Part shown: in pieces, positions 9,138-16,182 of the stretch
How the letters are laid out: each line of letters begins with the position of its first letter
Numbering within the stretch: position 1 is the first letter of the stretch
Origin: an uncultured Roseobacter sp.
GTDB taxonomy: Bacteria; Pseudomonadota; Alphaproteobacteria; Rhodobacterales; Rhodobacteraceae
Reading direction: 5' to 3'
Assembly (NCBI RefSeq): GCF_947492555.1
Contig: NZ_CANLNE010000001.1
Coordinates: forward strand, 1,302,001-1,366,000
DNA length: 64,000 nucleotides
The notes under the pieces: model-generated
Database searches by the model: none
What the model was told of the DNA's origin: nothing
Seen by the model: the letters and a program-made list of their open reading frames with translations, nothing else
Translations under genes and position numbers: made by a program

Positions 9138-9653
9138 ATGCTGATCGCTTTTGAAAAGATGGCACAGAACAACGCCTGGGCGAATGCCACGCTCTATCGT
9201 GCGGCACAGGCTTTGTCAGAAGAGGACGCTGGTGCGGAAGCACCCGGGTTCTTCCCCTCACTTGCGCGGACGTTGAACCATATCTACGAGGTCGATCTCT
9301 ACTACATCGACGCTTTGGAAGAGGGAGGTCTGGGGCGTGAGGTCTACCAGCGAGACGACGAACCTTCGCTGGCATCGCTCGCCCGGCATCAGGCAACCGC
9401 GGATGCGCAGCTGATCGCTTTCTGTGAAAATCTGACAGAAGAAACGATGAAGGAGACGCGCCCGACCGACCGCCGGGACGGTGTGGTCGAGGAAATGGTG
9501 CGGGCGCTTTTGCTGCACCTCTTCCAGCATCAGATCCATCATCGCGGTCAGGCTCATGTACAGTTGCACGCGCTTGGCATCGCCCCGCCACAATTGGATG
9601 ACTTCCACCTCTCTTTCGAACGTGCGCCCTCGGCAAAGGTCTATTGGTCATGA
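9138..9653 (+). CDS. DinB family metal-binding protein
   Basis: A 171-residue four-helix protein of the DinB/YfiT superfamily. The three-histidine metal site is complete: His48 in TLNHIYEVD and the HxxxH pair His131/His135 in LFQHQIHHRGQAH. The superfamily includes thiol-dependent enzymes such as mycothiol-dependent maleylpyruvate isomerase, whose reaction resembles the maleylacetoacetate isomerisation that the neighbouring hmgA and fahA require. GCAGGAGG precedes the ATG, 39 bp after fahA. A role as the missing isomerase is my inference; many DinB proteins have no known function. Confidence 0.88.
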   Translation: MLIAFEKMAQNNAWANATLYRAAQALSEEDAGAEAPGFFPSLARTLNHIYEVDLYYIDALEEGGLGREVYQRDDEPSLASLARHQATADAQLIAFCENLTEETMKETRPTDRRDGVVEEMVRALLLHLFQHQIHHRGQAHVQLHALGIAPPQLDDFHLSFERAPSAKVYWS

Positions 9654-9865
9654 CCAAGTTCGGCCCGAACCGCAGGGAATTGATCTTTCGCCTCTGTGTG
9701 TCCATCGCAGGGCTTCTCTTACTGGGTGCGGCACTGGTCTATCGCGGCATGCCGCAGGGACCGGCGATGTTTGAAATCGTCGGCATCGCAGGTGCCTTCT
9801 TTGGCGGCACGTTGCTTTGGACACTGAAAAAACTGATCCGGAAAGAGTATTCGGACGCGCCCTAG
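9650..9865 (+). CDS. Small two-span membrane protein
   Basis: 71 residues from an ATG at 9650 that overlaps the dinB stop as ATGA; an ATG at 9644 is also in frame. Two hydrophobic segments (about 13-30 and 40-58) are followed by a charged tail (KKLIRKEYSDAP). It ends the homogentisate-side operon and overlaps the convergent ridA-like gene by 4 bp. Unknown function. Confidence 0.7.
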   Translation: MTKFGPNRRELIFRLCVSIAGLLLLGAALVYRGMPQGPAMFEIVGIAGAFFGGTLLWTLKKLIRKEYSDAP

Positions 9866-10254
9866 GTTTCAGACGCTGCCCAAACCTCTACCTCGACCAC
9901 AAATTCCGGGCGCGTGAACCCCGACACGATCACCAGCGTGGAGGTGGGCAGGACCGGCACATTGGCCAGAAACGCATCGCGTGCCGCCATGTACCCGGAC
10001 ATATGGGCCCGGTCGGTCACATAGGCACTCAGATGACAGACATTCCCCGCGCCCATATTGGCCTCTTGCAAGATCGACAGGATATTCGCGAAACAGATAT
10101 CCGCCTGCGCCTCCGCGCCTTCCGGAACAGATCCATCACGCGCAAGACCCAATTGACCCGAGGTCCGCACAAGGCGTGCTCCTGCGGGCAGTTCCACTCC
10201 ATGTGAATAGCGTGCAAACGGCGGCGCAATTTGGCTGGGAGAGAGTGATTTCAT
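9862..10254 (-). CDS. RidA/YjgF/UK114 family protein
   Basis: A 130-residue Rid-family protein, a trimeric fold that usually hydrolyses reactive imines. The core is visible (LVRTSGQLGLARDGSVPEGA, AQADICFANILSILQEANMG, VCHLSAYVTD, PTSTLVIVSG, EFVVEVEVWAA). The arginine that binds the substrate carboxylate in archetypal RidA (Arg105 in E. coli) is not clearly in place; the nearest Arg is shifted (FTRPEF). So this may be one of the other Rid subfamilies, several of which sit in catabolic clusters. It is convergent to the homogentisate-side operon. Confidence 0.85.
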   Translation of the reverse strand: MKSLSPSQIAPPFARYSHGVELPAGARLVRTSGQLGLARDGSVPEGAEAQADICFANILSILQEANMGAGNVCHLSAYVTDRAHMSGYMAARDAFLANVPVLPTSTLVIVSGFTRPEFVVEVEVWAASET

Positions 10255-10893
10255 GATCAGACTCCGGCGGCAGTGTCCGTATCACGATGACCCATATCGC
10301 GCGCCGGTTAAACCGCGAAATGGACGCAGAGTGTGCAACAATCGGCCTGTCTCTAGCGCCCTGTGTCTGCGGCTTCACCGAGGGAATCAGATGTCAGGCG
10401 CCGTGGATTCGAGACGTTTTTTAACCCGCTATCCCCAAAAACGCCGCAATGCCACCAACAATACCGAAAAAAATTACACCCTTTGAAATCGTTGAAGGCC
10501 ATGGAACAGCAACGCGCGCCTTGCCAAAGATCGCTCGGGGGCTGCCACAACTTGCCGTAACTGCTTGGCGCATTTGCGACATCAGCTGTCCAAAATTCGC
10601 CGCTTGTCGTCCAAGGCAGGCCTCCAGGCGGCCCTTTCATCGGACATCCGCTTTCGGTCCTCCATCGGACCGTGTTAAAAGCGCTTTGAGAAGCCTGCAG
10701 GAATTGCAGGGTTCAGGCAGTTCTGTGGCTATGGCCCCGGGGAGAAAGGGTTGACGGCACGTCGGCTACGTTTGACACTTCAGCCGTCCCCTCGAGGGGC
10801 ATCAAGAAAGCAGAACAACTGCATCACCGCGCCGGAGCAAATACCCGGCACAGCGCATTGACCAGGACGCGCAAAAAAACAGAGAGGAAGAAG
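10255..10893. other. 640-bp gap without a clear large gene
   Basis: The gap lies between a divergent ridA-like gene and the ABC solute-binding protein gene. It is less G+C-rich than its neighbours in part and contains short hairpins (CCTGCA/TGCAGG at about 10697-10713; CGGTCC/GGACCG at about 10654-10671) and a possible -35 element TTGACG near 10752. Frames of 60-101 codons here have no recognisable product. One 53-codon minus-strand frame with a hydrophobic C-terminus is listed separately. Part of the gap must be the promoter and leader of the transporter gene. Confidence 0.4.
10421..10582 (-). CDS. Candidate small membrane protein (53 residues)
   Basis: A minus-strand frame from ATG 10582 to TAA 10421 encodes MSQMRQAVTASCGSPRAIFG at the start and a Gly-rich hydrophobic C-terminus (GVIFFGIVGGIAAFLGIAG) ending at the stop codon. 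The abrupt hydrophobic end on a TAA is what a small tail-anchored peptide would look like. Against it, codon third positions are A/T-richer than in neighbouring genes and there is no strong Shine-Dalgarno (GGACAGCTG only). It may be a remnant or chance. Confidence 0.3.
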   Translation of the reverse strand: MSQMRQAVTASCGSPRAIFGKARVAVPWPSTISKGVIFFGIVGGIAAFLGIAG

Positions 10894-12558
10894 ATGACAT
10901 TTTTCACACGTACCGGCAAACCCTTGCCGAAGGCCGTGGTGGACTCCGCGGGGAAGGTCGGCACCGATCCGGTCACCCGCCGCGAGTTCCTGGCAACGGC
11001 CAGCGCTTTTGGCGCGACGGCCGCGACAGCCTATTCGATGATCGGCATGGCCGCGCCCGCCCGCGCCGCCGGCCACAAGGAAGGCGGCGTTGTCCGCATG
11101 CAACAGGAAGTCCGGGCACTCAAGGACCCGCGCACCTATGACTGGTCGCAGATCGCGAACTTCTCGCGCGGCTGGCTGGAATACCTCGTGATCTACGAGA
11201 ACGACGGTACCTTCACCCCCGCCCTGCTGGAGAGCTGGGAGATCAACGACAACGCCACCGAATACACCCTGAACGTCCGCAAAGGCGTGACGTGGAACAA
11301 CGGCGACGACTTCACCGCTGAAGACGTGGCGCGCAACATCACCGGCTGGTGTGACAAAGGTCTCGAAGGCAACTCCATGGCCGGTCGTTTTGGCGTGCTG
11401 ATCGACGAGGGCACAGGTCAGGCCATCGACGGAGCCATCACGGTTGTCGACAGCCACACGGTCAAACTGGCCCTGCCGCGCCCCGACATCTCGCTGATCC
11501 CCGGCATGGCGGATTACCCGGCGGCGATCACGCCCGCAGGCTTTGATCCGGAAAACATGATGGACAACCCCGTTGGCACCGGTCCCTACCTGCCCGAAAT
11601 GCTTGAGGTTGGCGTGAAAAGCGCGCTGGTCAAGAACACCGAGCATACATGGTGGGGCACGGAAGTCTTTGGCGGGCCTTACATCGACCGTCTGGAATAC
11701 ATCGATTACGGCACCGATCCGTCCGCCTTTGTTGCGGCGGCCGAAGCCGAAGAGATCGACGCGCTCTACTCGATTGAGGGCGACTTCATCGACATCTTCG
11801 CCACGCTGGACGGCTGGGTCGAGAACTCGATTGCCACGGCGGCGACCATCGTCATCCGTCCCAACCAGCTGGCAGAAGTAGACGGCGCCAAGCCGTACGC
11901 GGACAAACGGGTCCGTCAAGCGCTGTCGATGGCCGTCGACAATGCGGTTCTGCTGGAGCTGGGCTACGGCGGACGCGGCATCGAAGCGGAAAACCACCAC
12001 GTGGGTCCGATGCATCCCGACTACGCCGAACTGCCGCCGCGCAAGGTAGACCCAGCCGCCGCCAAGGCGCTGATGGACGAAGCGGGCATGGGCGATTTCG
12101 AGCACGAACTCTACTCGATCGACGATGCCTGGCGCAAAGACACGACCGATGCTGTCGCCGCCCAGCTGCGCGACGCGGGCATCAAGGTCAAGCGGACCAT
12201 CCTGCCCGGCTCCACCTTCTGGAATGACTGGGTGAAGTACCCGTTCTCCTCCACCAACTGGAACCACCGTCCGCTGGGGGTACAGATCTGGGCACTGGCT
12301 TACCGGTCCGGCGAGGCGTGGAACGAGTTCGGCTGGTCCAACGCGGAGTTCGACAAGATGCTGGATGTGGCGCTGGCCACGGCGGATGTGGACGAACGCC
12401 GCAAGCTGATGAAGGACATGCAAGCCCTGATCCAGGAAGAAGGCGTGACGATCCAGCCCTATTGGCGGTCACTCTATAACTTCACCAAAGAGGGCCTGGT
12501 GGGCGCGGAACACCATATCGCGTTCGAATACCATCCGGCGCGTATGGCCTGGACCTGA
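10894..12558 (+). CDS. ABC transporter solute-binding protein (peptide/nickel type, SBP_bac_5), Tat-exported
   Basis: A 554-residue periplasmic binding protein of the oligopeptide/dipeptide class. The N-terminus has a twin-arginine signal ([20 protein letters not shown], then AAPARAAG as the likely cleavage region). The body shows the family signatures LRKGVTW-like [19 protein letters not shown] and the late [29 protein letters not shown] precedes the ATG at 10894; an earlier in-frame start (10858) lacks support. No permease or ATPase gene follows: a strong terminator and an unrelated DUF2165 gene do. It is therefore a solitary binding protein whose transporter is elsewhere. Substrate unknown. 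Confidence 0.9.
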   Translation: MTFFTRTGKPLPKAVVDSAGKVGTDPVTRREFLATASAFGATAATAYSMIGMAAPARAAGHKEGGVVRMQQEVRALKDPRTYDWSQIANFSRGWLEYLVIYENDGTFTPALLESWEINDNATEYTLNVRKGVTWNNGDDFTAEDVARNITGWCDKGLEGNSMAGRFGVLIDEGTGQAIDGAITVVDSHTVKLALPRPDISLIPGMADYPAAITPAGFDPENMMDNPVGTGPYLPEMLEVGVKSALVKNTEHTWWGTEVFGGPYIDRLEYIDYGTDPSAFVAAAEAEEIDALYSIEGDFIDIFATLDGWVENSIATAATIVIRPNQLAEVDGAKPYADKRVRQALSMAVDNAVLLELGYGGRGIEAENHHVGPMHPDYAELPPRKVDPAAAKALMDEAGMGDFEHELYSIDDAWRKDTTDAVAAQLRDAGIKVKRTILPGSTFWNDWVKYPFSSTNWNHRPLGVQIWALAYRSGEAWNEFGWSNAEFDKMLDVALATADVDERRKLMKDMQALIQEEGVTIQPYWRSLYNFTKEGLVGAEHHIAFEYHPARMAWT

Positions 12559-12573
12559 GCCATTTGAAATCCG

Positions 12574-12602
12574 AAGGGCCGCGTTCTGCGCGGCCCTTTT
12601 CT
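12574..12602 (+). terminator. Intrinsic terminator of the solitary binding-protein gene
   Basis: A perfect 10-bp G+C-rich stem (AAGGGCCGCG / CGCGGCCCTT) with a 5-nt loop and a TTTTCTT tail, 15 bp after the stop codon. It shows that the transcript ends here and that no transporter genes are co-transcribed downstream. Confidence 0.9.
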
Positions 12603-12634
12603 TGACCGTTTGATATCCGCCAAGAGGCACAAGG

Positions 12635-13123
12635 ATGGATACCGAGCTCTTGTTGGCACAGGCTGTGGCCACCGGCCTGATCGCCGCATGGCTGACCTTG
12701 GGGCTACGCGACAACCTGCTGCATCCGCAGGTCAATGAGACCTACACCGCAGAAGTCCTGTCCATGGCGCGGATGCGGAACGACTATCCTGATGAATTTG
12801 CGTCCGTTGCCCATCGCGCAATCACCGACCGCCCCGCACAGAAACTGGCCTTTCGGCTGGTGATCCTCGCTGAGGCGGCGGCATGTATTTTGCTATGGCT
12901 CGGCACCATTGGCCTGTTGATGGGGATTGTGGGCACGGCATTGCCGGAAACCGGGCGGATGCTGGCGCTTTTGGGCGCAACCGCCTTCACGACCGTCTGG
13001 GCGGGGTTTCTCATCATCGGCAATCACTTTTGCTATTGGTTCTGCCATGAGGGTGCGCAAAACACGCACTACCAGATGACGCTCTGGGGTTTGGCGACCA
13101 TGATCCTGATCTGTCAGGGCTGA
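12635..13123 (+). CDS. DUF2165 family membrane protein
   Basis: A 162-residue inner-membrane protein with four hydrophobic segments (about 5-25, 68-95, 105-128, 145-160). The second half carries the family pattern: IIGNHFCYWFCHEGAQNTHY followed by QMTLWGLATMI. Function of the family is unknown. The CACAAGG preceding the ATG is a plausible ribosome binding site. It stands between the terminator of the binding-protein gene and the convergent benzoate island. Confidence 0.82.
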   Translation: MDTELLLAQAVATGLIAAWLTLGLRDNLLHPQVNETYTAEVLSMARMRNDYPDEFASVAHRAITDRPAQKLAFRLVILAEAAACILLWLGTIGLLMGIVGTALPETGRMLALLGATAFTTVWAGFLIIGNHFCYWFCHEGAQNTHYQMTLWGLATMILICQG

Positions 13124-13129
13124 AGCTTT

Positions 13130-13765
13130 TTACGGAATGGCAAAGAGCGCATCGGCAAGTGCTGCGCAGTTTGTGCCGTCTGGCGCGACAGCCCTCAAGT
13201 GCCGGACCAGATCGAGCCTCTCGAAGGTGCGAGCATAGGACAACGCGCCGCCTGTCTTGGCAGGAAATCCAAGCGCGCTGATGCTCAGGTGATCAACGCG
13301 CGACGTCACATGCGACCCTCTGGTCGTCATGAGGTCGAGCGCGGCAAGGACAATCCCGGCGACGAGCCGTTGCAGAATCTGCTCGCCCCTTAACTCAACG
13401 CGCGTGACACCGGCAAACCACGCCTCTTCGCGCAGCAGATCTTCCACCAGCGGGTCGATCACCAGCCCACCCCCACCGGGATAGCGATACCAGCCGACAC
13501 CCACCTTGCGGCCCAGACGTCCCTCCGCAACCATACGCGGCAGTATTGGAGAGAACGTAGCCTCATGTGATCGGGACGCAGCATTCCGGCGCTGCAGTAC
13601 AGTATCCAGCCCAACCTCATCCTGCCCCTCGCAGACGCCTGTGGGAAACCCAAAATCGGTCATCGCAGCGTCTAGTTCCCAAGGGTTGGTGGCCTGCATC
13701 AAAAGCTGATCCGCCGCAGCATAGAGCCCATCTGTCAGCGCTTGGGCAATCTCTGCGTCTGTCAC
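13130..13765 (-). CDS. Stand-alone 3-hydroxyacyl-CoA dehydrogenase C-terminal-domain protein
   Basis: A 211-residue protein made of two 3HCDH C-terminal-type modules and no NAD-binding domain. The first module has NPWELDAAMTDFGFPTGVCE and RLGRKVGVGWYRYP; the second has RVDHLSISALGFPAKTGGAL followed by SYARTF, as in the tandem C-terminal half of FadB/FadJ. A full 3-hydroxyacyl-CoA dehydrogenase also needs an N-terminal Rossmann domain with GxGxxG, which is absent here and in the DNA upstream, where boxR sits. The gene overlaps boxR by 4 bp (ATGA) and is translated with it. The chemistry fits the box pathway's later beta-oxidation-like steps, but whether this half-enzyme is active, binds ligand, or pairs with another subunit is unknown. 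Confidence 0.75.
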   Translation of the reverse strand: MTDAEIAQALTDGLYAAADQLLMQATNPWELDAAMTDFGFPTGVCEGQDEVGLDTVLQRRNAASRSHEATFSPILPRMVAEGRLGRKVGVGWYRYPGGGGLVIDPLVEDLLREEAWFAGVTRVELRGEQILQRLVAGIVLAALDLMTTRGSHVTSRVDHLSISALGFPAKTGGALSYARTFERLDLVRHLRAVAPDGTNCAALADALFAIP

Positions 13766-14652
13766 TCTGCGGGTGCCTCGAGAAAGCCCTTGGCGGCAAT
13801 CACCTTTATCAGATCGTTGAGCGAACCTGATATGGTCCGGTTCGACGTATTGACCTGCGCTTCGGCCTTCTCATAGAGCGCGGTCCGCGCGCTAAGCAGC
13901 GATTTCAGCTGCTGCATGGCCGCCGGGTTGCCCTGCATCGGGCGCAAGTCGCCCTGCGCCCTCACACGTTGCATATGCTCTGCCGGGGAGGTGCGCAGCC
14001 AGACGGTGTGAAACCGTTCCAACACCTGTTGATAGGTCGCCTCTTCCGCCACCAGCCCGCCTGCCACGGCGAGGATCATCCGGTCGTGCTTTTCCACAGT
14101 GCGGGCAATCGCTTCGGCTTCCAGCGCGCGGTAACCGTCCTGCCCGTAGAACGCCATGACCTCGGAGAGCGGCATGCCCGTGTGCTCCTCGATGTCCCGG
14201 TTCAGCTCCACAAACGGCAGGCCAAGCGCCTTTCCCGCCAGACGGCCCAGGGTGGATTTCCCCGCCCCGCGCAATCCGATCAGACAAATGCGCCCGGCAC
14301 GCAAGGCCGCCGGGTTTTGCGGTGCCAAAAGACTGCGTATTTTCTGTCGCACCTCTTCGGGTGCTGCGCGGTAGAGATGCGCCACCCGATCAACATCCCT
14401 GTCCCAGGGCGCATTTTCCGACACCAGGTTTTCGACCCTGACCTCCAGCGCCGTCGCGATCCGGTGCAGCAGGGTGATAGAGATGTTGCCCTCCCCCGCT
14501 TCAAGCTGCGCAAGATAGCGCGGGGAGACCCCGGATTTTTCCGACAGGGCACGCCGTGGCAACCCCAGACCCTTACGCAGGTCACGCACACGGGCCGCCA
14601 GGCGCATTTTCAGTGCCTGGCTCGGGTCTGGTGTGACGGTTGTGTCGGTCAT
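13762..14652 (-). CDS. boxR: BoxR/BzdR-type regulator: XRE helix-turn-helix fused to shikimate-kinase-like domain
   Basis: A 296-residue fusion. Residues about 17-75 are an XRE-type HTH (VRDLRKGLGLPRRALSEKSG, VSPRYLAQLEAGEGNISITL); the C-terminal half from about residue 125 resembles shikimate kinase, with an intact P-loop (GLRGAGKSTLGR). This architecture defines BzdR/BoxR regulators, where the kinase-like domain binds benzoyl-CoA and releases DNA repression. The start at 14652 was chosen over an upstream frame start at 14706 because it gives the usual N-terminus. It lies directly after boxA, separated by 105 bp, so it may have its own promoter. Confidence 0.92.
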   Translation of the reverse strand: MTDTTVTPDPSQALKMRLAARVRDLRKGLGLPRRALSEKSGVSPRYLAQLEAGEGNISITLLHRIATALEVRVENLVSENAPWDRDVDRVAHLYRAAPEEVRQKIRSLLAPQNPAALRAGRICLIGLRGAGKSTLGRLAGKALGLPFVELNRDIEEHTGMPLSEVMAFYGQDGYRALEAEAIARTVEKHDRMILAVAGGLVAEEATYQQVLERFHTVWLRTSPAEHMQRVRAQGDLRPMQGNPAAMQQLKSLLSARTALYEKAEAQVNTSNRTISGSLNDLIKVIAAKGFLEAPAE

Positions 14653-14757
14653 ACGGCACCTGCGAAACTGAACAATAATGCAGGTTGTAGGGCGGATGGT
14701 GACCACCTCAAGCCGACACGACCTAAAAAATGGAAATATCTCGCATCAATCCGGACC

Positions 14758-15954
14758 TCAGTAGGTTTCGACGTGGTACCGGCCCTCGTCGCGCATCTGG
14801 TTGCGCAAAGCTGCCCAGTCCTTGCCGCTGCCTTGCGCAATGTCACTCAGCGCTTCTTCGACACCCTGCTCCATCGCCTTGAGACCGCAGATGTAGATAT
14901 GGCTGTCCTGCGATGACAGCAGGGCGGCGATGGCCTGCGATTGTTCACGCAGCTTGTCCTGAACGTATTGCTTGGGCTGATCAGGCGCTCGGCTGAAGGC
15001 AAACGCCTTGCGCATGAATTGATCCGGCACTTTCTTCAGCGGTCCGAAATAGGGCAGATCACGGGGGCTGCGAGCCCCAAAGACCAATGTCAGGCTGTCC
15101 CGGGTCTTGGGCATCTCGCGCTGACGTCGCATGGTGAACCCGCGAAACGGTGCGGAACCGGTGCCGGTGCAGATCATCAACAAATGCGCGTTCGGGTCAG
15201 AGGGCAGCAGGAACGTCGCACCAAAGGGCCCGGTGATCTGTACCTCGTCGCCTTTGGCCAAGTCACAGACGTAGTTGGAGCACAGACCCTTTTCCTCACG
15301 CTTGACGGTCAGCGAGATATTGTTGAACCCCGGGCGTTCCCCGTCGCGGGGGCTGGAGACGGAATAGAGCCGCGGTAGATGCGCCTTGCCCTCGGCATCT
15401 GTGCCGGGGGTGATGATGCCGATGCTCTGGCCTTCTAGAACGGGGAACGGCAGGCTGCTCAGATCAAGAATGATGTGGCGCACGTCCCCGTCACTCTCCG
15501 AGTCGGTCAGCCGGTAGTTGCCCTGCACGGTAGCGGTCGCCGGATTGCCAAGAGAATAGAGATTGATCGTCGGTTTGGAGGCGGACGCAGGTGCCTTGGC
15601 CTTGCCGCCTGCGCCTTTGTGGGCCTCGGCCAGCAGCGCCGCAATGGCATCGTCATGGGCCTCAATACCGTCATCCTGCACCTCTTCAGGCAGGGAGATA
15701 TCCTCCTGCTCCGGCAGTTCGTCAAAGTCGTATTGCTGTTCGAGGGAATAGGGCGTTTCCACCACGCGCCATTCATCGATGGAGCCGGTGGGGCAGACCG
15801 GAATGCAGTCCATGCAGAAATTGCAGGTATCCGGGTCGACGACGACATTGTTGTCGTCATGCTGGATCGCCCCGATGGGGCAGGTCATCTCGCAGGTATA
15901 GCAGCGGATGCAGATTTCAGGATCGATAAGATGCTGTTTTACGGGTGTGTTCAT
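14758..15954 (-). CDS. boxA: Benzoyl-CoA 2,3-epoxidase reductase component BoxA
   Basis: A 398-residue electron-transfer subunit that passes electrons from NADPH to BoxB. The N-terminus is a two-cluster ferredoxin (CIRCYTCEMTCP near residues 15-26 and CNFCMDCIPVCP near 45-56). After an acidic linker (about 75-130) comes a ferredoxin-NADP reductase fold: PRLYSVSSPRDGERPGFNNI for FAD and MICTGTGSAPFRGF for the nucleotide, ending in the aromatic-tailed YHVETY. Its ATG overlaps the TGA of the upstream 47-codon gene. Expression with boxB and boxC is implied by spacing and orientation. Confidence 0.96.
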   Translation of the reverse strand: MNTPVKQHLIDPEICIRCYTCEMTCPIGAIQHDDNNVVVDPDTCNFCMDCIPVCPTGSIDEWRVVETPYSLEQQYDFDELPEQEDISLPEEVQDDGIEAHDDAIAALLAEAHKGAGGKAKAPASASKPTINLYSLGNPATATVQGNYRLTDSESDGDVRHIILDLSSLPFPVLEGQSIGIITPGTDAEGKAHLPRLYSVSSPRDGERPGFNNISLTVKREEKGLCSNYVCDLAKGDEVQITGPFGATFLLPSDPNAHLLMICTGTGSAPFRGFTMRRQREMPKTRDSLTLVFGARSPRDLPYFGPLKKVPDQFMRKAFAFSRAPDQPKQYVQDKLREQSQAIAALLSSQDSHIYICGLKAMEQGVEEALSDIAQGSGKDWAALRNQMRDEGRYHVETY

Positions 15955-16094
15955 GGACTGGCGGTGGACCGGTGCAGAACCGTTTCGGGCAGGAAAGCAA
16001 GCTCAACGATATCGCGGCAAATGCCTTTGCAGTCGGTGCAGCCGATGCAATTGGGGCTGGGCGATGCAGGCATTTTAGCGGTTTGGGTCTGCAT
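15951..16094 (-). CDS. Small four-cysteine (ferredoxin-like motif) protein between boxB and boxA
   Basis: A 47-codon gene that starts with ATG at 16094 after TAAGGAGACCGGACCC and ends with a TGA that overlaps the boxA ATG (15951-15954). The product begins MQTQTAKMPASPSPN and then carries CIGCTDCKGIC (residues 16-26), the CxxCxxCxxxC spacing of a [4Fe-4S] ferredoxin half but without the usual following proline, and a short tail (RDIVELAFLP). Good ribosome binding site, exact coupling to boxA and the cysteine motif make it convincing. It could deliver electrons or iron-sulfur clusters to BoxA/BoxB, or stabilise the complex; this is inference. I do not recall a named gene at this site. Confidence 0.72.
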   Translation of the reverse strand: MQTQTAKMPASPSPNCIGCTDCKGICRDIVELAFLPETVLHRSTASP

Positions 16095-16182
16095 GGGTCC
16101 GGTCTCCTTAGAAAAAATCAAGGTCACTGGCGGTGACGCGGGCCAGTTTCACTGGCCCGTCTGGCGGGCGCTTTGATCTGGA

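Noticed and set aside
10780-12423. A 547-codon antisense frame over the binding-protein gene
   Set aside because: The plus-strand product is a clear family member with a Tat signal and a terminator; the antisense frame has no recognisable motif.
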